64,000 bases of DNA, from positions 27,393,080 through 27,457,079 of the forward strand of contig CM070617.1 of the NCBI GenBank assembly GCA_036346255.1, given 5' to 3'. A program made the translations under genes and the position numbers. Each line of letters opens with the position of its first letter. Position 1 is the stretch's first letter. This document shows, in pieces, positions 11,801 to 22,812 of this stretch. This DNA is from Ampelocalamus luodianensis. Its lineage: Eukaryota; Streptophyta; Magnoliopsida; Poales; Poaceae. Below the pieces are notes generated by a model. The model saw only the letters and a list, made by a program, of their open reading frames with translations, was not told where the DNA came from and did no database searches.

Positions 11801-11995
11801 GCTCTCCGGAGGGGGAGGTGGCGGCGGCGGGGCGACCTCGCGCCGGGCGGCCGCGAGGGATGGGCTCTGCACGCGGAGTCGTCGGCCGCGCCGGCGGGAG
11901 GCGGACGCGGGTCGCGGGGTGGTGGCCGACCGTTGTTCGGGGCTGGCCGGGGACCTCGCCGGCGTCGGCCGGAGGCGGCCGCCGGGGCGCGCCAT
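8859..11995 (-). CDS. Coiled-coil protein, At1g50660/At3g20350 (BRANCHLESS TRICHOME-like) family
   Basis: Model on the minus strand: exon 1 11995-11642, exon 2 10596-10495, exon 3 10388-8859. All junctions are phase 0 with GT-AG introns (GAG/GTGGGT, GCAG/CCT, GAG/GTATAC, TTAG/GCG), giving 661 codons. The start is the ATG of MARPGGRLRPTPARSP. Exon 1 is GC-rich and ends with RKIAAALWRMQ, a family signature. Exon 3 holds a long charged coiled coil (about residues 195-385) with KRYLQDYETERKARELMEEV and AEVWREERVQMKLVDAKLTL, then an acidic tail with DSGWETVS. It ends CIEWPRGMQKHSLKSKLLEA near the C-terminus, as remembered for Arabidopsis At1g50660 (about 700 residues). Some databases call the family USO1-like; BRANCHLESS TRICHOME, a relative, acts in trichome branching and the cytoskeleton. 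No membrane segment is visible. It is the clearest intact host gene in the window. Exon structure is inferred, not proven by transcripts. Confidence 0.88.
10597..11641 (-). other. Long first intron of the coiled-coil gene
   Basis: 1045 bp, AT-rich compared with exon 1, running from the GTGGGTCTG donor to the ATTGCAG acceptor. The short frames inside it show no similarity or codon signal. Confidence 0.75.
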
Positions 11996-12957
11996 GGACG
12001 CGGCCTTGTCTAGTGGTGGCGGATGGGCAAGGGTGGCATTCTCGTGAATGGCGCGAGTGTTGGGGAGGGGTGCGCGAGATCTGACATACACTGCGGCTCT
12101 GCGAGTGGCGTGGTACTGCGACTACTGCAGGAGCAGTAGGCTCGTGAGTTGTGACGTGAGAACATGGAAAAGCGGACGGAATTATTGGGCTTCCCCGGTT
12201 GTCTCTCTTGGGTTTTTCGGTTTGTGTTTGGGTTTGATGGGCGTTTGCATTTGTGAGAAATTATATATATAGCAAGTGCTTAGATTTTAAAAGATTTTGA
12301 ATTATTATTTTTTGAGTTGCGAGGGTCATGTTAATTGTCAATGTAAGTGATGGGCGTGTAATACTTGGAATTGGGCCTCGTTGAGTTTATATGGGTTAAC
12401 GTCTTGACTAAAAGTCAGTGCAATATGTTGATAACAGTAATTTGCAAGTTAAACAGCGATATTTTTAACTCGCTGTCAAGTGACTCAGCGATCAATTGTC
12501 AGTCTCGTGTTGGATGATGTTTTATAATATTCTTATATTGTTAATGATGTAAATTTTCCTTGAGAAATAGAGTATCCCATGTACCGTAGAACTCAAAAAT
12601 TAATTTGATTCATACGTGGTACCTTCGATGTACCTTAAAACAACCCAACTACGTGCACCTTTTCCCCCTTTATACCACAAAAGCACGTGACATCACCAAA
12701 TTCCCAACCTACTAAATATGGTACGCGGACGTAACAATTCAACACCATCCGATGCGAGATGCGTCTGATAAACCAACTAAAAGAAAAGATGTAACGCACG
12801 AGCAGGAATCATTAATGCGCCGTACCCAACCTCCCTAACGGCAACGAAACGAGTTCAAAAGGCAAAGTGGCAAAACACAACGGAGTAGGGAGCCACCAGC
12901 GCGGCAGCACCGACGCAACGACACAACACTTAAGGAAGCTGGTCACGGTGTGGTGTG
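11996..12957. other. 5' flank of the coiled-coil gene, then AT-rich intergenic
   Basis: The first 250 bp upstream of the start codon are the likely promoter and 5' UTR. I found no clear TATA box at the usual distance. Sequence beyond about 12.25 kb is AT-rich and featureless. Confidence 0.4.
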
Positions 12958-13177
12958 TGTTAGACTATTCGATAACTTAGGCGGAAGACAATTAATTTAA
13001 TCGTACAAAAAATAATCGTATAAACACCGAAAGACGCAATGAACATAAATGTATAGATAAGAGACGGTATTCATCTATCTATCTATTGTACATATAAATC
13101 CTTATATATATAGTTCATAGGGATGAAAACCTTATAGGGGCAGTTTAGTCGTTTACCCATAACTAGATTTTGTACCA
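12958..13177 (-). repeat. 3' LTR of the 5.2-kb element
   Basis: 220 bp from TGTTAGAC to TTGTACCA on the plus strand. It contains ATCTATCTATCTATTGTACAT and a TATATATA stretch shared with the LTR at 17930. The terminal TG is degraded on one side (ACCA rather than AACA). Confidence 0.8.
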
Positions 13178-13837
13178 CTCCCTCTTAGACAATGGACAAC
13201 GATATGCGAATGCCACATCAAAAACTCCTTCCAAAAATTCATGGGGAAAAAGGAATAGAGAAAAGAGTGCATTACATTCGTAAGTTGCATTACACTTATT
13301 GTCTCACTAAAAACCTTCATATGAGAAAATTTTAGGAAAACTCACCAAATAAAAAAGTACACCATTTAATCTTCGAGATCTAATCTTCAAGATTTTGCAT
13401 AAATCATCGGCATTTTGATAAGGGTCATGATTTAGGGATTTACTCTCCCTGAACTATGCAACTTTCTAAACCGCTATGCACATATTTCATTAAAAACTCC
13501 TCCAAAAAAACCTAGTGGGAAAAAAATAGATCGGAGAAAATAGTACATTGCATCTGCAAGCTGTATTGCACCGTTGTCTCATTAAAAACCTTTATGTGAG
13601 AAGTTTTCAGGGAAAACTCACTAAAGGAAAAGGAGTGTAACATCTTTACCTTTTGGGTTAATCTTCAGGATTAAGATAAAACTTCAGGACCTTAAATAAA
13701 TTATGATTCAGGGGATTCTCCCCCTGATTCCTACAACTCTCCAAGCCGCTTTATTCTAATACCAAGAAAGCATCGTTGAAACTGGACATAGGCACATACT
13801 TAGTGAATAAATCAACTAGATTTGCACAAGATCTAGT

Positions 13838-14107
13838 TTACAGGATCTTCACCTCACCATTCTTCTGGAATTCATGAGGATAGAATAATTTGTGAGCAAC
13901 ATGCTTCGTTGTATTAATTTTAACATAACCCATTTGTATTTGTGCAACACAAGCAGTATTATTTTCATAGATAATTGTGGGGGTATTGACTGTGTTTATG
14001 CCACAATACTTCTGGATGTTATTAGTCACACGTTTGAGCCAAACACATTCAAGTGAGACCTCATATAGTGCTATAATCTCTAAGTGGTTGGTAGAAATAG
14101 CTACCAA
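13838..14107 (-). pseudogene. Copia RNase H tail in the 5.2-kb element
   Basis: The frame reads HLEIIALYEVSLECVWLKRV, then YENNTACVAQIQMGYVK and TKHVAHKLFYPHEFQKNGEV. This is the C-terminal RNase H region of Copia polyproteins, including the region of the catalytic D (usually YEDN, here YENN). The N-terminal part with the first catalytic residues is missing, and the frame closes before the usual C-terminus. Not functional. Confidence 0.75.
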
Positions 14108-17100
14108 AGTTTACTTAGATGACAGACAAGAAATGGTTGCACCACCACAAAATAATATAAATCCATTATGTGATTTTGCACTATAGAGATTTGACAAATA
14201 TCTTCATAATTTAGTAATGATCATCAGGATCTATTCATGATCTTTGCATTGTCAACCAACTGAATCTAAATTGTTAAGTGGTAAAAACCTTCAAGGTGAA
14301 TTTAATCATTAGTCATCATATCAACACCTTCTAGGTTTGACTAAGATTTTTAAAATCTTAAGTATGATTATCAGTGTTTAGCATATGTTCCCCCTAAAGA
14401 TAACTTCCACTGAAGTCTTGTTGCTCCAATGCCTTTTATACATTTTTAAAAATGAACACAGACAAGAATACTGTGATCAAATCTACTGGATTATCACAAT
14501 GCAAAGTTTTATATACAGATATCCTATTACTCATTTGGAGATTTCAGGATAAACACTATTCGGGACTATTTGATTATGCAACACAAGTATATTATTCTTA
14601 CAGAGGATATAGGGTAATACCAGTTGTAAAGTCGTATACCTTCCAGATGCGATTTATCAAAACCTTTCAGTTCTTAATTTTTTGTAACTATCGCTAGGTG
14701 GTTAAAGTTATAACGAATAGTCTGTTCTGTGGAACTATAAAGTATAGTTGTACCACTCTAGAGTAAAATATAACCAGTCTTACTTTTGGCGTTTAGGGGA
14801 TTAATTGCCAATATCACCAATGTGTGCCATACCTTCATGGTACTAGAGGAAACCACCATTCTACTAACTCTGGTAGAAGATGCACTTTATAAGTGTTTGT
14901 GTGGCGCACTTCTGGTCTTTAGGTTCCTCATTTCATTCTTTCGGGTCTTGATATGTCCTTGTCCACTTCTAGGGATCATATAATCATTGGTGTGATTAAT
15001 AAATCGACTGGTAAGATAATTTTCCTTCAGAGAGATGTTCTCTCTTCCGAGATATGCACTCTCTTCTAGGAGATACTCTCACTATAGATAAGAGACTATT
15101 GTGTATGAATTTTATATATATTGCAATTTTGTTTCCTTTTCTTACTAGGAATTTTATGCAGTGAGCTAGACTTTGTCAATGTAGTAGCAAGAAAACTGCA
15201 TGATACTAATATTTTGTAGGATATTCTAACTTCGAGGTGGTTATTAATCTGTGACGAAGGTCCCATACAGGGGTCTGAGAGTTGGCAAACTTATTCTATA
15301 GACTAGTTTCTTTATTATTTGCCTCAGTTTTGATTCAATTACTCATACCATATTTTAAATAATTTGGATCATTAAACTTCAAATTTATAATTACGCAATA
15401 TATTTTCTTATGGTTATAAGTAATGTGTTCTAACAGCATAAAACTACAATATGCTCTTCGAGAACATAAAGATAATGCTGGAATATAAAATATTTGATTA
15501 TAGTTAATCTGTACGAAAATACTATATTTTCTTGTGGACTTCAAATCTTAGTTAAATCACCCGAATAGTATAATTATTCGATGGGAATATTATTGTTCAA
15601 CAGGAACACCAAATTTAATTAAGGGTAATAAACTGTATGCTTTTATTTCAATTTGTAATGCCAGAATCATCATGGCTAAATTTAGATCATTTAGGATTAA
15701 CAAAGTCCAATATGTCACCTTTCTTTCGGGATCAATATTTGCTTCAAGCAAGTGATATAGCTTCTGATGGTGTTGCAGTTGCAGACTGCACTTACCAATT
15801 TATGTATGTGTCATTTCCGATGAGTATGACATGCTTCGGTGCATAGCCGAACATAGCATATGTGCGATTGCGCCATGCGGTCGTCGATTTGCTGTGTGGA
15901 TTCCCGCATGCTAGCAGTTAACATATTTCTGAAGGCACAAATCAATTGCCCTTTTTGGGCAGCAATGATTGTGGTTGCCAACAGCATGGGTATCGACAAT
16001 GGAGTAAATGCTATTTTCCATATCAACTCGACAAGGATGATAATCATGCAATTTACTTCAATTATCTCCCAAAATGAACTAGATTAATTTATTACTTCGA
16101 GCTAATCTGCTTCTGGTTTTGACTTAAGATATACCACTGTGCCTACCATGACTCTTGTTTTGAACAATTTTCTATGCCTCTTAACTTCCAATATCCCACA
16201 CATGCCCAATTTCCTCCCCTTTTCGTGTCAACTGTAAAAACCCAAGTGATAGCGTGTGCATCAGGCATTTGATTGAAATCAACTCGGAGTTAAAGATTTG
16301 TAATCACACTTCAATAGGAGCACAATTTTGTTGGCGTGAAACCAATATATGCTCTGCAACATTCTACTTATAAAGTTCTTTAATTAAAAAACCAGTGTTA
16401 TGAAAGATAATGTTATATAGACCCCAAGTCATAAGGCTGAAGTTATTATGTACTTATTTGAGGAATATGGTGTTTTCTAACCAAAGTGATTCATCAGATA
16501 TCAACATATGACTAGGTTTGGTCCAGTGCCACTGAGAAAAATAGTTTTTCTTTTGCCATCTAGGCTTCTGTGCACTACGATTTAGTGAATTGAGGCTTAT
16601 TAGATATCAAGAGTATATATCCAATATTTTGTTAACAAGGCCTGACAACTTATTTTCAATTTTTAGGTACATGATTTACAAATTTATTCCATGCAAGATT
16701 AGTTTACTACAAGTAAGGTATGCTACTGGTAATATATTCTATTAAGCAGATTTTATCAACTATTCAGTATGAGATAATACTTCAATAGAACAGTTTAGAC
16801 CATTATTTTAGTCATGGCATCTGGGAAATAACGATATAATGCATAAGGCACCATCCTAAAGCAAAATATAAGAGATGCTCAGTAGGAGCAGGGTCAACCT
16901 CGATAAGAGCTGAATCTATACTACTAGTACAAGAAAACGATATCTTTACAAAGTTAAAGGATAACTGTGAGATTGCTATAGGTCTCCACAGAGTATAATA
17001 TGGGCTTATCATTGCTGTCATCCTGGACAAACAAATATCCACTTAGTGATGTCAAACATGTTCGACATAATTTATGCAATTTTTTATATATTACAACTGG

Positions 17101-17917
17101 TAAAACATTTTAAATGCATGAAACGAGTGCAAACATATTAATCTGTTGCAAAAATCGGATTCCCGAAGGGTTATTCTGCAAGAATATATACAAATCCGAA
17201 ATCCGAAGAATGCAACGCGGCGGCGGCATGAGGCCCGGCGCGACAAGACACAAAGGCGCGGGCGTAGCTCTACAGGGCGCAATGTGACGGGTGGCGACGG
17301 TCGGCTGGCAAGGCAGCGCATGGAGGCACGTGGTGCGACTGCGTCAGGCCGGCGAGGCGGCACACAGAGGCACAGGCGCGGCGCGACAGGCACGTGGAGT
17401 GCGCGGTGACGACGCGGTGGGTGTTTGGCCGACAGCACGCGACGTGTGCGACTCGGCGGTAGCATCACAGCGGCGACTTGTGGGACCGTGTGCGGTGATC
17501 GCCGCCGACGGCGGCTTGCGGCATGCACTGCGTGGCGCGGCTGGCGCTCTCGGTGGCATTCGGGCACGGTAGTGGCGGCTACGGCTGCGCATGGGTGGGC
17601 GCCGACAGCAAGTCGGCAATGCGTTGGACCAAAGAAATGCGCGCGCTTTGGGCGATGAGTCGTGGTGACTGCGTTTGGCGTGCGCGCTCGTATTATTATT
17701 TCTTTTTTCTTCTTTATGTTCGATGAAGAGGAACAGATCCAATTCATATCAAGGACTAATCTCTATAGCAGGTGAACAGTATCACAAATTACAATGAACA
17801 GTGAGCCTGATCTAATCTCATATTCAGAAATTAATCCACCAGATTAATCTAATAGCAAATTAGGGATTAAAAAGATGGAATTCTGAACAACATACCAATT
17901 TGCCTGAAGAACAATTT
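14108..17917 (-). other. Interior of the 5.2-kb element, non-coding
   Basis: Mostly AT-rich without sustained frames. 17200-17700 is strongly GC-rich and produces several overlapping open frames on both strands that I regard as composition artefacts. The corresponding region of the related element (58120-58400) is also GC-rich, suggesting a conserved 5' leader. Confidence 0.5.
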
Positions 17918-17929
17918 GTGCTGATAACG
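17918..17929 (-). other. Probable primer-binding site
   Basis: On the minus strand CGTTATCAGCAC follows the 5' LTR directly. The same 12 bases follow the 5' LTR of the related element (58852-58863). Conservation at this place in two diverged copies supports a primer site; the tRNA is not certain. Confidence 0.55.
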
Positions 17930-18154
17930 TGTTGAATAATTGATGTCGAAGTCGGGAGACACTCAATCCAATCACACAAAGAACAATCATATGAACACCA
18001 AGAGGCACAGTTAACACAAGTGTATAGAGGAAAGATAATATCTTTATTTATCTATCTATCTGTTGTACATAGGGGTCCTCATATATATAGCTCATAGGGA
18101 TGAAAGCCCTTTAGGGGCTGTTTATTCGTTTGCCCATAACTAGATTTCATAACA
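17930..18154 (-). repeat. 5' LTR of the 5.2-kb element
   Basis: 225 bp from TGTTGAATAAT to ATTTCATAACA on the plus strand, matching 12958-13177 in order and ends. It is followed by the second GTGTG target duplication. Confidence 0.85.
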
Positions 18155-18159
18155 GTGTG

Positions 18160-21100
18160 CTCTTTTATTAGGGGAGAACTCACGTGAAACCGATGGCTGT
18201 AGACGCACGTGGCATGTCTACTGCATATCGGTAGAAACGGGTGAGTTTTTAGCTTAATTGACACATTCACGACGAAATAACAAAAATAGCTCCGCGAATG
18301 AATTGACAAAAATATCCCACCGCCACACCCATTGCCCAGATCCCCCTATGCGCCCCCACCGTGCGACAGCTGACCTGCCATACGCTCACCGAACGGCAAG
18401 TGGCATGGGCAGGCCACCTGCCGCGCAGTGAGCGTGCAGCAGGGGCGATCCGAGCGGTCGGAGCGTGGCAGGGGACACGTATCTCCTGTCGGCATGTCTA
18501 TAGTATCATTTTTGCACTTTCGCTCCACGGTGCCAACTAAGGGAAAAAACTCGAAACGGGTCGAGTACTGTGTGCTAATCCAGTGAGAATAGTAGCCCAC
18601 TGGCTATTCAGTTGCTTGGTACTACTAGTGGGTTTTTTGAATGGCATGTGCCCGTACAAGTTGAAGTAGTCAAACATTAAATTTGTCAATAGTGTATGGT
18701 GTTTTTTCTATGTTTGATACCTTTTCATGTTTGTGGATATGCCCCACGGGAAGTGCTCATTGTATTGATTGCGCAGAAGCACAGAAGTAGCGAATGTGAT
18801 AAAGAAAAAATGTAACAATCGGATCAACTCTCGAAGGCTCGCACTGGAAGCTTCAGAAGTTCAGACTGAATTGTACTTGGGCCAAATTACCCTCCCTCAC
18901 ACCACTCGATCTAGACAGTTCATTCCACAGTTGGGTAACTGTTAACTGAAGTCCCCAAGTGAAGCTGATGTTGCTGCTTGCAACCAAATAACCAATTCTC
19001 CTGCATCTCTCGTTATAGCTGTTATGGCTATGTATATACTAGTTGCAATTTGCAACTCGTAATCATCATATGGCGTGGAAAGTGGTCCACTACAGCATCA
19101 CGCAAATAAGCAAAGCATGTGCCACATGATAACTGAGATCTTTCTGAGATTATGTTTCTTGCTAAGTTGATTCTCTCTGAAGAACTATACTACTTTTACT
19201 GCAGAATGAGGAGGACAGGTGTTGGCGGTTCAGTCACATTGGAAGGAAGGAGCTTTTCTTGGTTGGAGGTAAACAAGGAAGTTCAGGGTTCAGATACAGT
19301 GATTTGAGCTCTTGGGAGGAGTGGAAAACTATGCATGTTCGGATGCTCTCTGACTTTCTTTTGGATGGCGAGATGCTTTGCTTAGGGATCTGCAAATGAA
19401 GCTTTGCCAAGTTTAGACATTGCGATACGAGTCATTGGAAGGCGGGAGTAGAGTGGATGTTCTTTGGTTCCCATGGGGAATTCTGAATTTCTGACCTTGT
19501 TTTGTGAGCTGGGCAGGATCAGGGAAGCGTGCAGTTAATCAATGCAGGGATTAATGGAGGTTTAGGGAATACTAATTTGGACCAATGGGAGCATGGTGTA
19601 ATTTTGACTTTGATTTGCGTGAAAATGACACTGGTAGGCAGGTTAGTTCGGATGTTCCAAGGCAGGTTTTCACATCCTCGTACACGTCCTGACATCGCTA
19701 GTTGAGCATATCATGTTAGCAGAATATCCGTTCTGAGTTTCTGACTTCGCTTAGCTCTGCAAAGAGAACTCGAACTTTAGAAACCTTGAACGTGGTAATT
19801 CCCAAGGTATACTGAATTACTGACCATCAAAAGATAAATGGACGATTACATTGATAGGAAACTGAGGAAATGGATATGTTGTTTAGCACGAGTAACGTCA
19901 ACTGAATCATAAATGGTTAAGGCCTGAAACTTTTGCTCATTCAACTCCCTGATGTTCTTTTTTTCCTTCGAGAATACAACTCCCTGATGTTCTGAGCACT
20001 GGGCATTTATGAAGTGTGCTTTTGTTTATGGTCGTGATCTCTGCAGATTTTTCATGTACGCATGGGTTTGAGATATTCTTATGTAACATCGGTGCACTCT
20101 CTACTACCAAGTTGGGAGTTTTTTTTTAAGACTACCAAGTTGGAGTTTGAAAAACTTTGTTCAGATACGACTGTAGCCTGTAGCTGTAGTTGACCACATG
20201 ACAACTAAAATAAGTCTAACAGTGTTCTCTGTTATAAGCATTTGTAAATTCCTCAAATTCAAGTAATGATCAAATCTAAATTAATAGCATCAAAGTTTAT
20301 AATATCCTGAGCAATGCTTGCACTCTGCAAATACAGTTGCCATGATTTTTTAAGTGATCGTAGCATATACTCCTACTTCAGAAGTTTACTCTAGTAGTAT
20401 GTTTCAAAAAAAAAGCTCCCTCAAGTTAGAAATTGCTTCTAAAAAAAGGTCCTGAAATTGCTCAGGCCCGGCCTTTTTAACTCATCTCGTCATCTTGGGC
20501 CTTACTGGTCTCTCGGTAAGCCGCAAAGCGACATCTAAACAGACATTAGGTGATGAGTCATCAGAATTACAAAGGCACCATTTCAACCAGTGTCACCAAG
20601 GTCAACCAAAGCATACGTATGATCGATCCCTTGGTCAGTGGGAGAATCTGACCGGGCAAGGCTACCGGAGATTCCACTGATGCCACTTCGTTCACACAAG
20701 AAAAGAGGAATCAGTATTCCTTTCTGATCACCATTTTTCCACGGCTGCACGCTTGCGAAGTGTTCAAGTTTGATGGTCTAGTGTGAGATTGGCTTTCCAT
20801 AAGTTTAATCAGATTTGCACGCGACCCAAGATTGTGGTTAGGTAAACCATGCACATCACCTCACCTGCAGCTCTGGGACTTGGACAACGAGTTGCCTGCC
20901 AAAAATTTGTGAGTTCCTATGGAACGACTGCTGCTTTTGCTCCTATTTGATGATGATGCGTGTCTTGTAAAAAGTTGTCAGAGCTCATGATTCTTGTGCG
21001 ATGATTTCAAATCGGTAGAGCTGCTGCTGTTTTAGGAGGGAAAATTGTGAGCATATCCTAGATTAAGGAATAATATAAATTTTCTTCAAGGAAACCGATT

Positions 21101-21619
21101 CGTTAGTAAAAGTAGGTAGTGTTCGCTCGAACGCTTCCATCCACACGTGCGCCTCTCTAAGATTTTTGCCCTCTTGAGAAACTGACTGTAAAGGCGAGAA
21201 CAGAAGCTTCTTTTGGAGGACTGCAAATTTGCAAGTGAAACGGGTGATGCTTGTTGTGGGGTGCCCAGTCCCTTGGCTGTCAGGGTGATCTAAAAGGCTT
21301 TAACATAAGCCTATGGAACGAGGTATTTTATCTCTTAAGCTGCCAAGCACATATGTCCACGAACAGAATATTGTACAAATGGGGGAATGCACTAATTTAC
21401 TCTTACTATTTTGTAATTATTAGAGGGTAAGATAGAGAATAATCATTCCCCAACTATATATAAGAGTCCAAAGGGCATACAGGGGCAGATCTCACTCATT
21501 TTGACCACACTCTCTCTCAAGTGAGAGTCATTCTTTAGCTCCTCCATTTGTATGTCTCCAAAGGAGAAAGGGTATTCTATATTTTGTTGCGGAGATAGCT
21601 CATGACTCAATAATAAAAC
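18160..21619. other. Intergenic, low feature content
   Basis: No gene recognised apart from the exon-like frame at 19205. At 21380-21600 there is a promoter-like stretch with CTATATATAAG at about 21454 and CT-rich sequence, possibly an LTR remnant just left of the LINE-like unit. Confidence 0.35.
19205..19399 (+). other. Exon-like open frame, unassigned
   Basis: After a splice-acceptor-like TTTTTACTGCAG the frame runs 64 codons to TGA and reads EEDRCWRFSHIGRKELFLVG, continuing with aromatic and charged residues typical of real protein. There is no start codon at its head, and I see no partner exon or family match. It could be a gene relic or a transposon-captured exon. Confidence 0.25.
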
Positions 21620-22812
21620 TAAACCCCGCTCCCATGTCGCTCCCCTCGGGCGATCCGGGAGGCGACGCCTCCTTCCTCGAGACCCCATCCCCAGCCCCCC
21701 GCCGGCCGCTGCCGCTGCTCCGGCGGCGCCCCCCTCCCCCTTCCCACCTTCCGAGCCTCCCCTCCTCCTCCTTCCTCCCCCTTCCTGTTCCCGCTACGGG
21801 AGAAGTGCCCTGTCCGTGGACGGTGAGGTGGCGGCGTCCTGTCCAGGGCGACGCGGCGAGCCTCCGGTGGTCCTCTGGAGACGTGGAGCTCCCCTTGGCC
21901 GGAGCTCTTGGGTTGCCGACACCACCCCCTGGAGGGCAGATCTAGATCTGCCGCCCCCTTGGCCATCGGAGCTCACGGGCCGCTAGCGCCCCCGGTTGCC
22001 GCGCCACCCGCCGATGCAGCGCATGGCTGCGGCCTCGAGGGTTCTCAAGCCGAGGAGTCGGCGTGCGGGAAGCCATCGTCGTCGTCTGCCGACGCCGAGG
22101 TTTTCCTTGTGAGGGGAGCCGCCGTCTTCGCGCGAGCTGCCGCCCCTGCCTCACTCGCGCCGGGGAGCCGTCGTCTTCACTTGCACCGGGAGGTTTTCCG
22201 TCGCTCTAGGGAGCCGCCGTCGGGTGCCGCCTCGTCTTCACTCACGCCGGGATGGAAGATTAAAGGAGGAATTCTTGTATCCCTGCTTGCTCTTGCTCTT
22301 CTGTAGGTTTTCCCCAACGTCCTCGATTCACGGCGGCTCTTCATTCTGGATTTACACTTCATGACAGTATTTTGGTCCAATATGCGCTCCTCCGAAGCGA
22401 CGCCCTGCTGACTTGTGTGACATAGAGGAGCGGCGTGGGAGCAGGGCTCCGCCGACAGAGAGGAGCGGCGTGGGAGCTGGGCTTCGCCGTTCGAGTTGTA
22501 TGTCAGAGATGCGGCGTGGGAGCAGGGCTCCGCCGACAGAGAGGTGCGGTGTGGGAGCAAGGCTCCGCCGACCGAGTTGTGTGGTTGGTTGGTTAGCGCG
22601 CGAGTTGAGTTGGGTTGAACTTGTCTGTTGTCTGGTTGTGCCTTCGGTGTGAGCGTCGTCCTGTTCGAGTTGAGGTTGTTTTGTCTTCTCGGGTTGGCTG
22701 CGGTTTTCCTCTCTGAAACCGTGCATTTGTTAAGGTTTTCGGGCCCGATTTTCCTTATAAACTGAATCAACTCTCTTCTTCTTTATATATAAGCTCGGCT
22801 GGAGCTCCATTA
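21620..22812 (+). mobile_element. LINE-like element lacking its ORFs
   Basis: The left part (21630-22300) is GC-rich with repeated GCCGCCGTC/GGTTTTCC motifs like grass L1-type LINE 5' regions. The right part ends with CTTCTTTATATATAAGCTCG, GCTGGAGCTCC and an A-run (ATTAAAAAAAC), which resembles grass LINE 3' ends. No endonuclease or RT frame lies between. The likely reading is an internally deleted, non-autonomous LINE derivative. No target duplication was found, so borders are approximate. Confidence 0.45.
22420..22590 (+). repeat. Minisatellite, four GCGGCGTGGGAGC-type units
   Basis: Units at about 22430, 22465, 22511 and 22546 share GCGGCGTGGGAGC, then AGGGCTCCGCCGA with small changes. 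They are arranged as two larger halves, each ending in a GAGTTGT segment, so a two-unit block seems to have been duplicated. Confidence 0.75.

Larger units (their letters stand above)
12958..18154 (-). mobile_element. Non-autonomous Copia-type LTR element (5.2 kb)
   Basis: LTRs at 12958-13177 and 17930-18154 flank about 4.75 kb. The target duplication GTGTG is present at 12953-12957 and 18155-18159. Read on the minus strand, a purine tract AAGAGGGAG abuts the 3' LTR, and CGTTATCAGCAC directly follows the 5' LTR as probable primer-binding site. The only recognisable protein is an RNase H tail at 13838-14107. Gag, protease, integrase and RT are absent, so the element is either internally deleted or a family that moves in trans. 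The relative at 38859-59088 shares ends, purine tract and RNase H tail. Confidence 0.85.

Noticed and set aside
11440..12084. 214-codon plus-strand frame
   Set aside because: Mirror of exon 1 of the minus-strand coiled-coil gene; the translation is GC-driven Arg/Ala/Gly, whereas the opposite strand carries the family signature and splice sites.
13838..14107. RNase H frame considered as a host gene
   Set aside because: It lies between LTRs with target duplications and is a truncated polyprotein end.
17091..17747. 218- and 132-codon minus-strand frames
   Set aside because: GC-rich leader of a non-autonomous Copia-type element; all frames are Arg/Ala/His-rich and mutually overlapping.
21443..22770. 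Several frames of 80-197 codons
   Set aside because: GC-rich LINE-like leader and minisatellite; the peptide repeats simply follow the DNA repeats.
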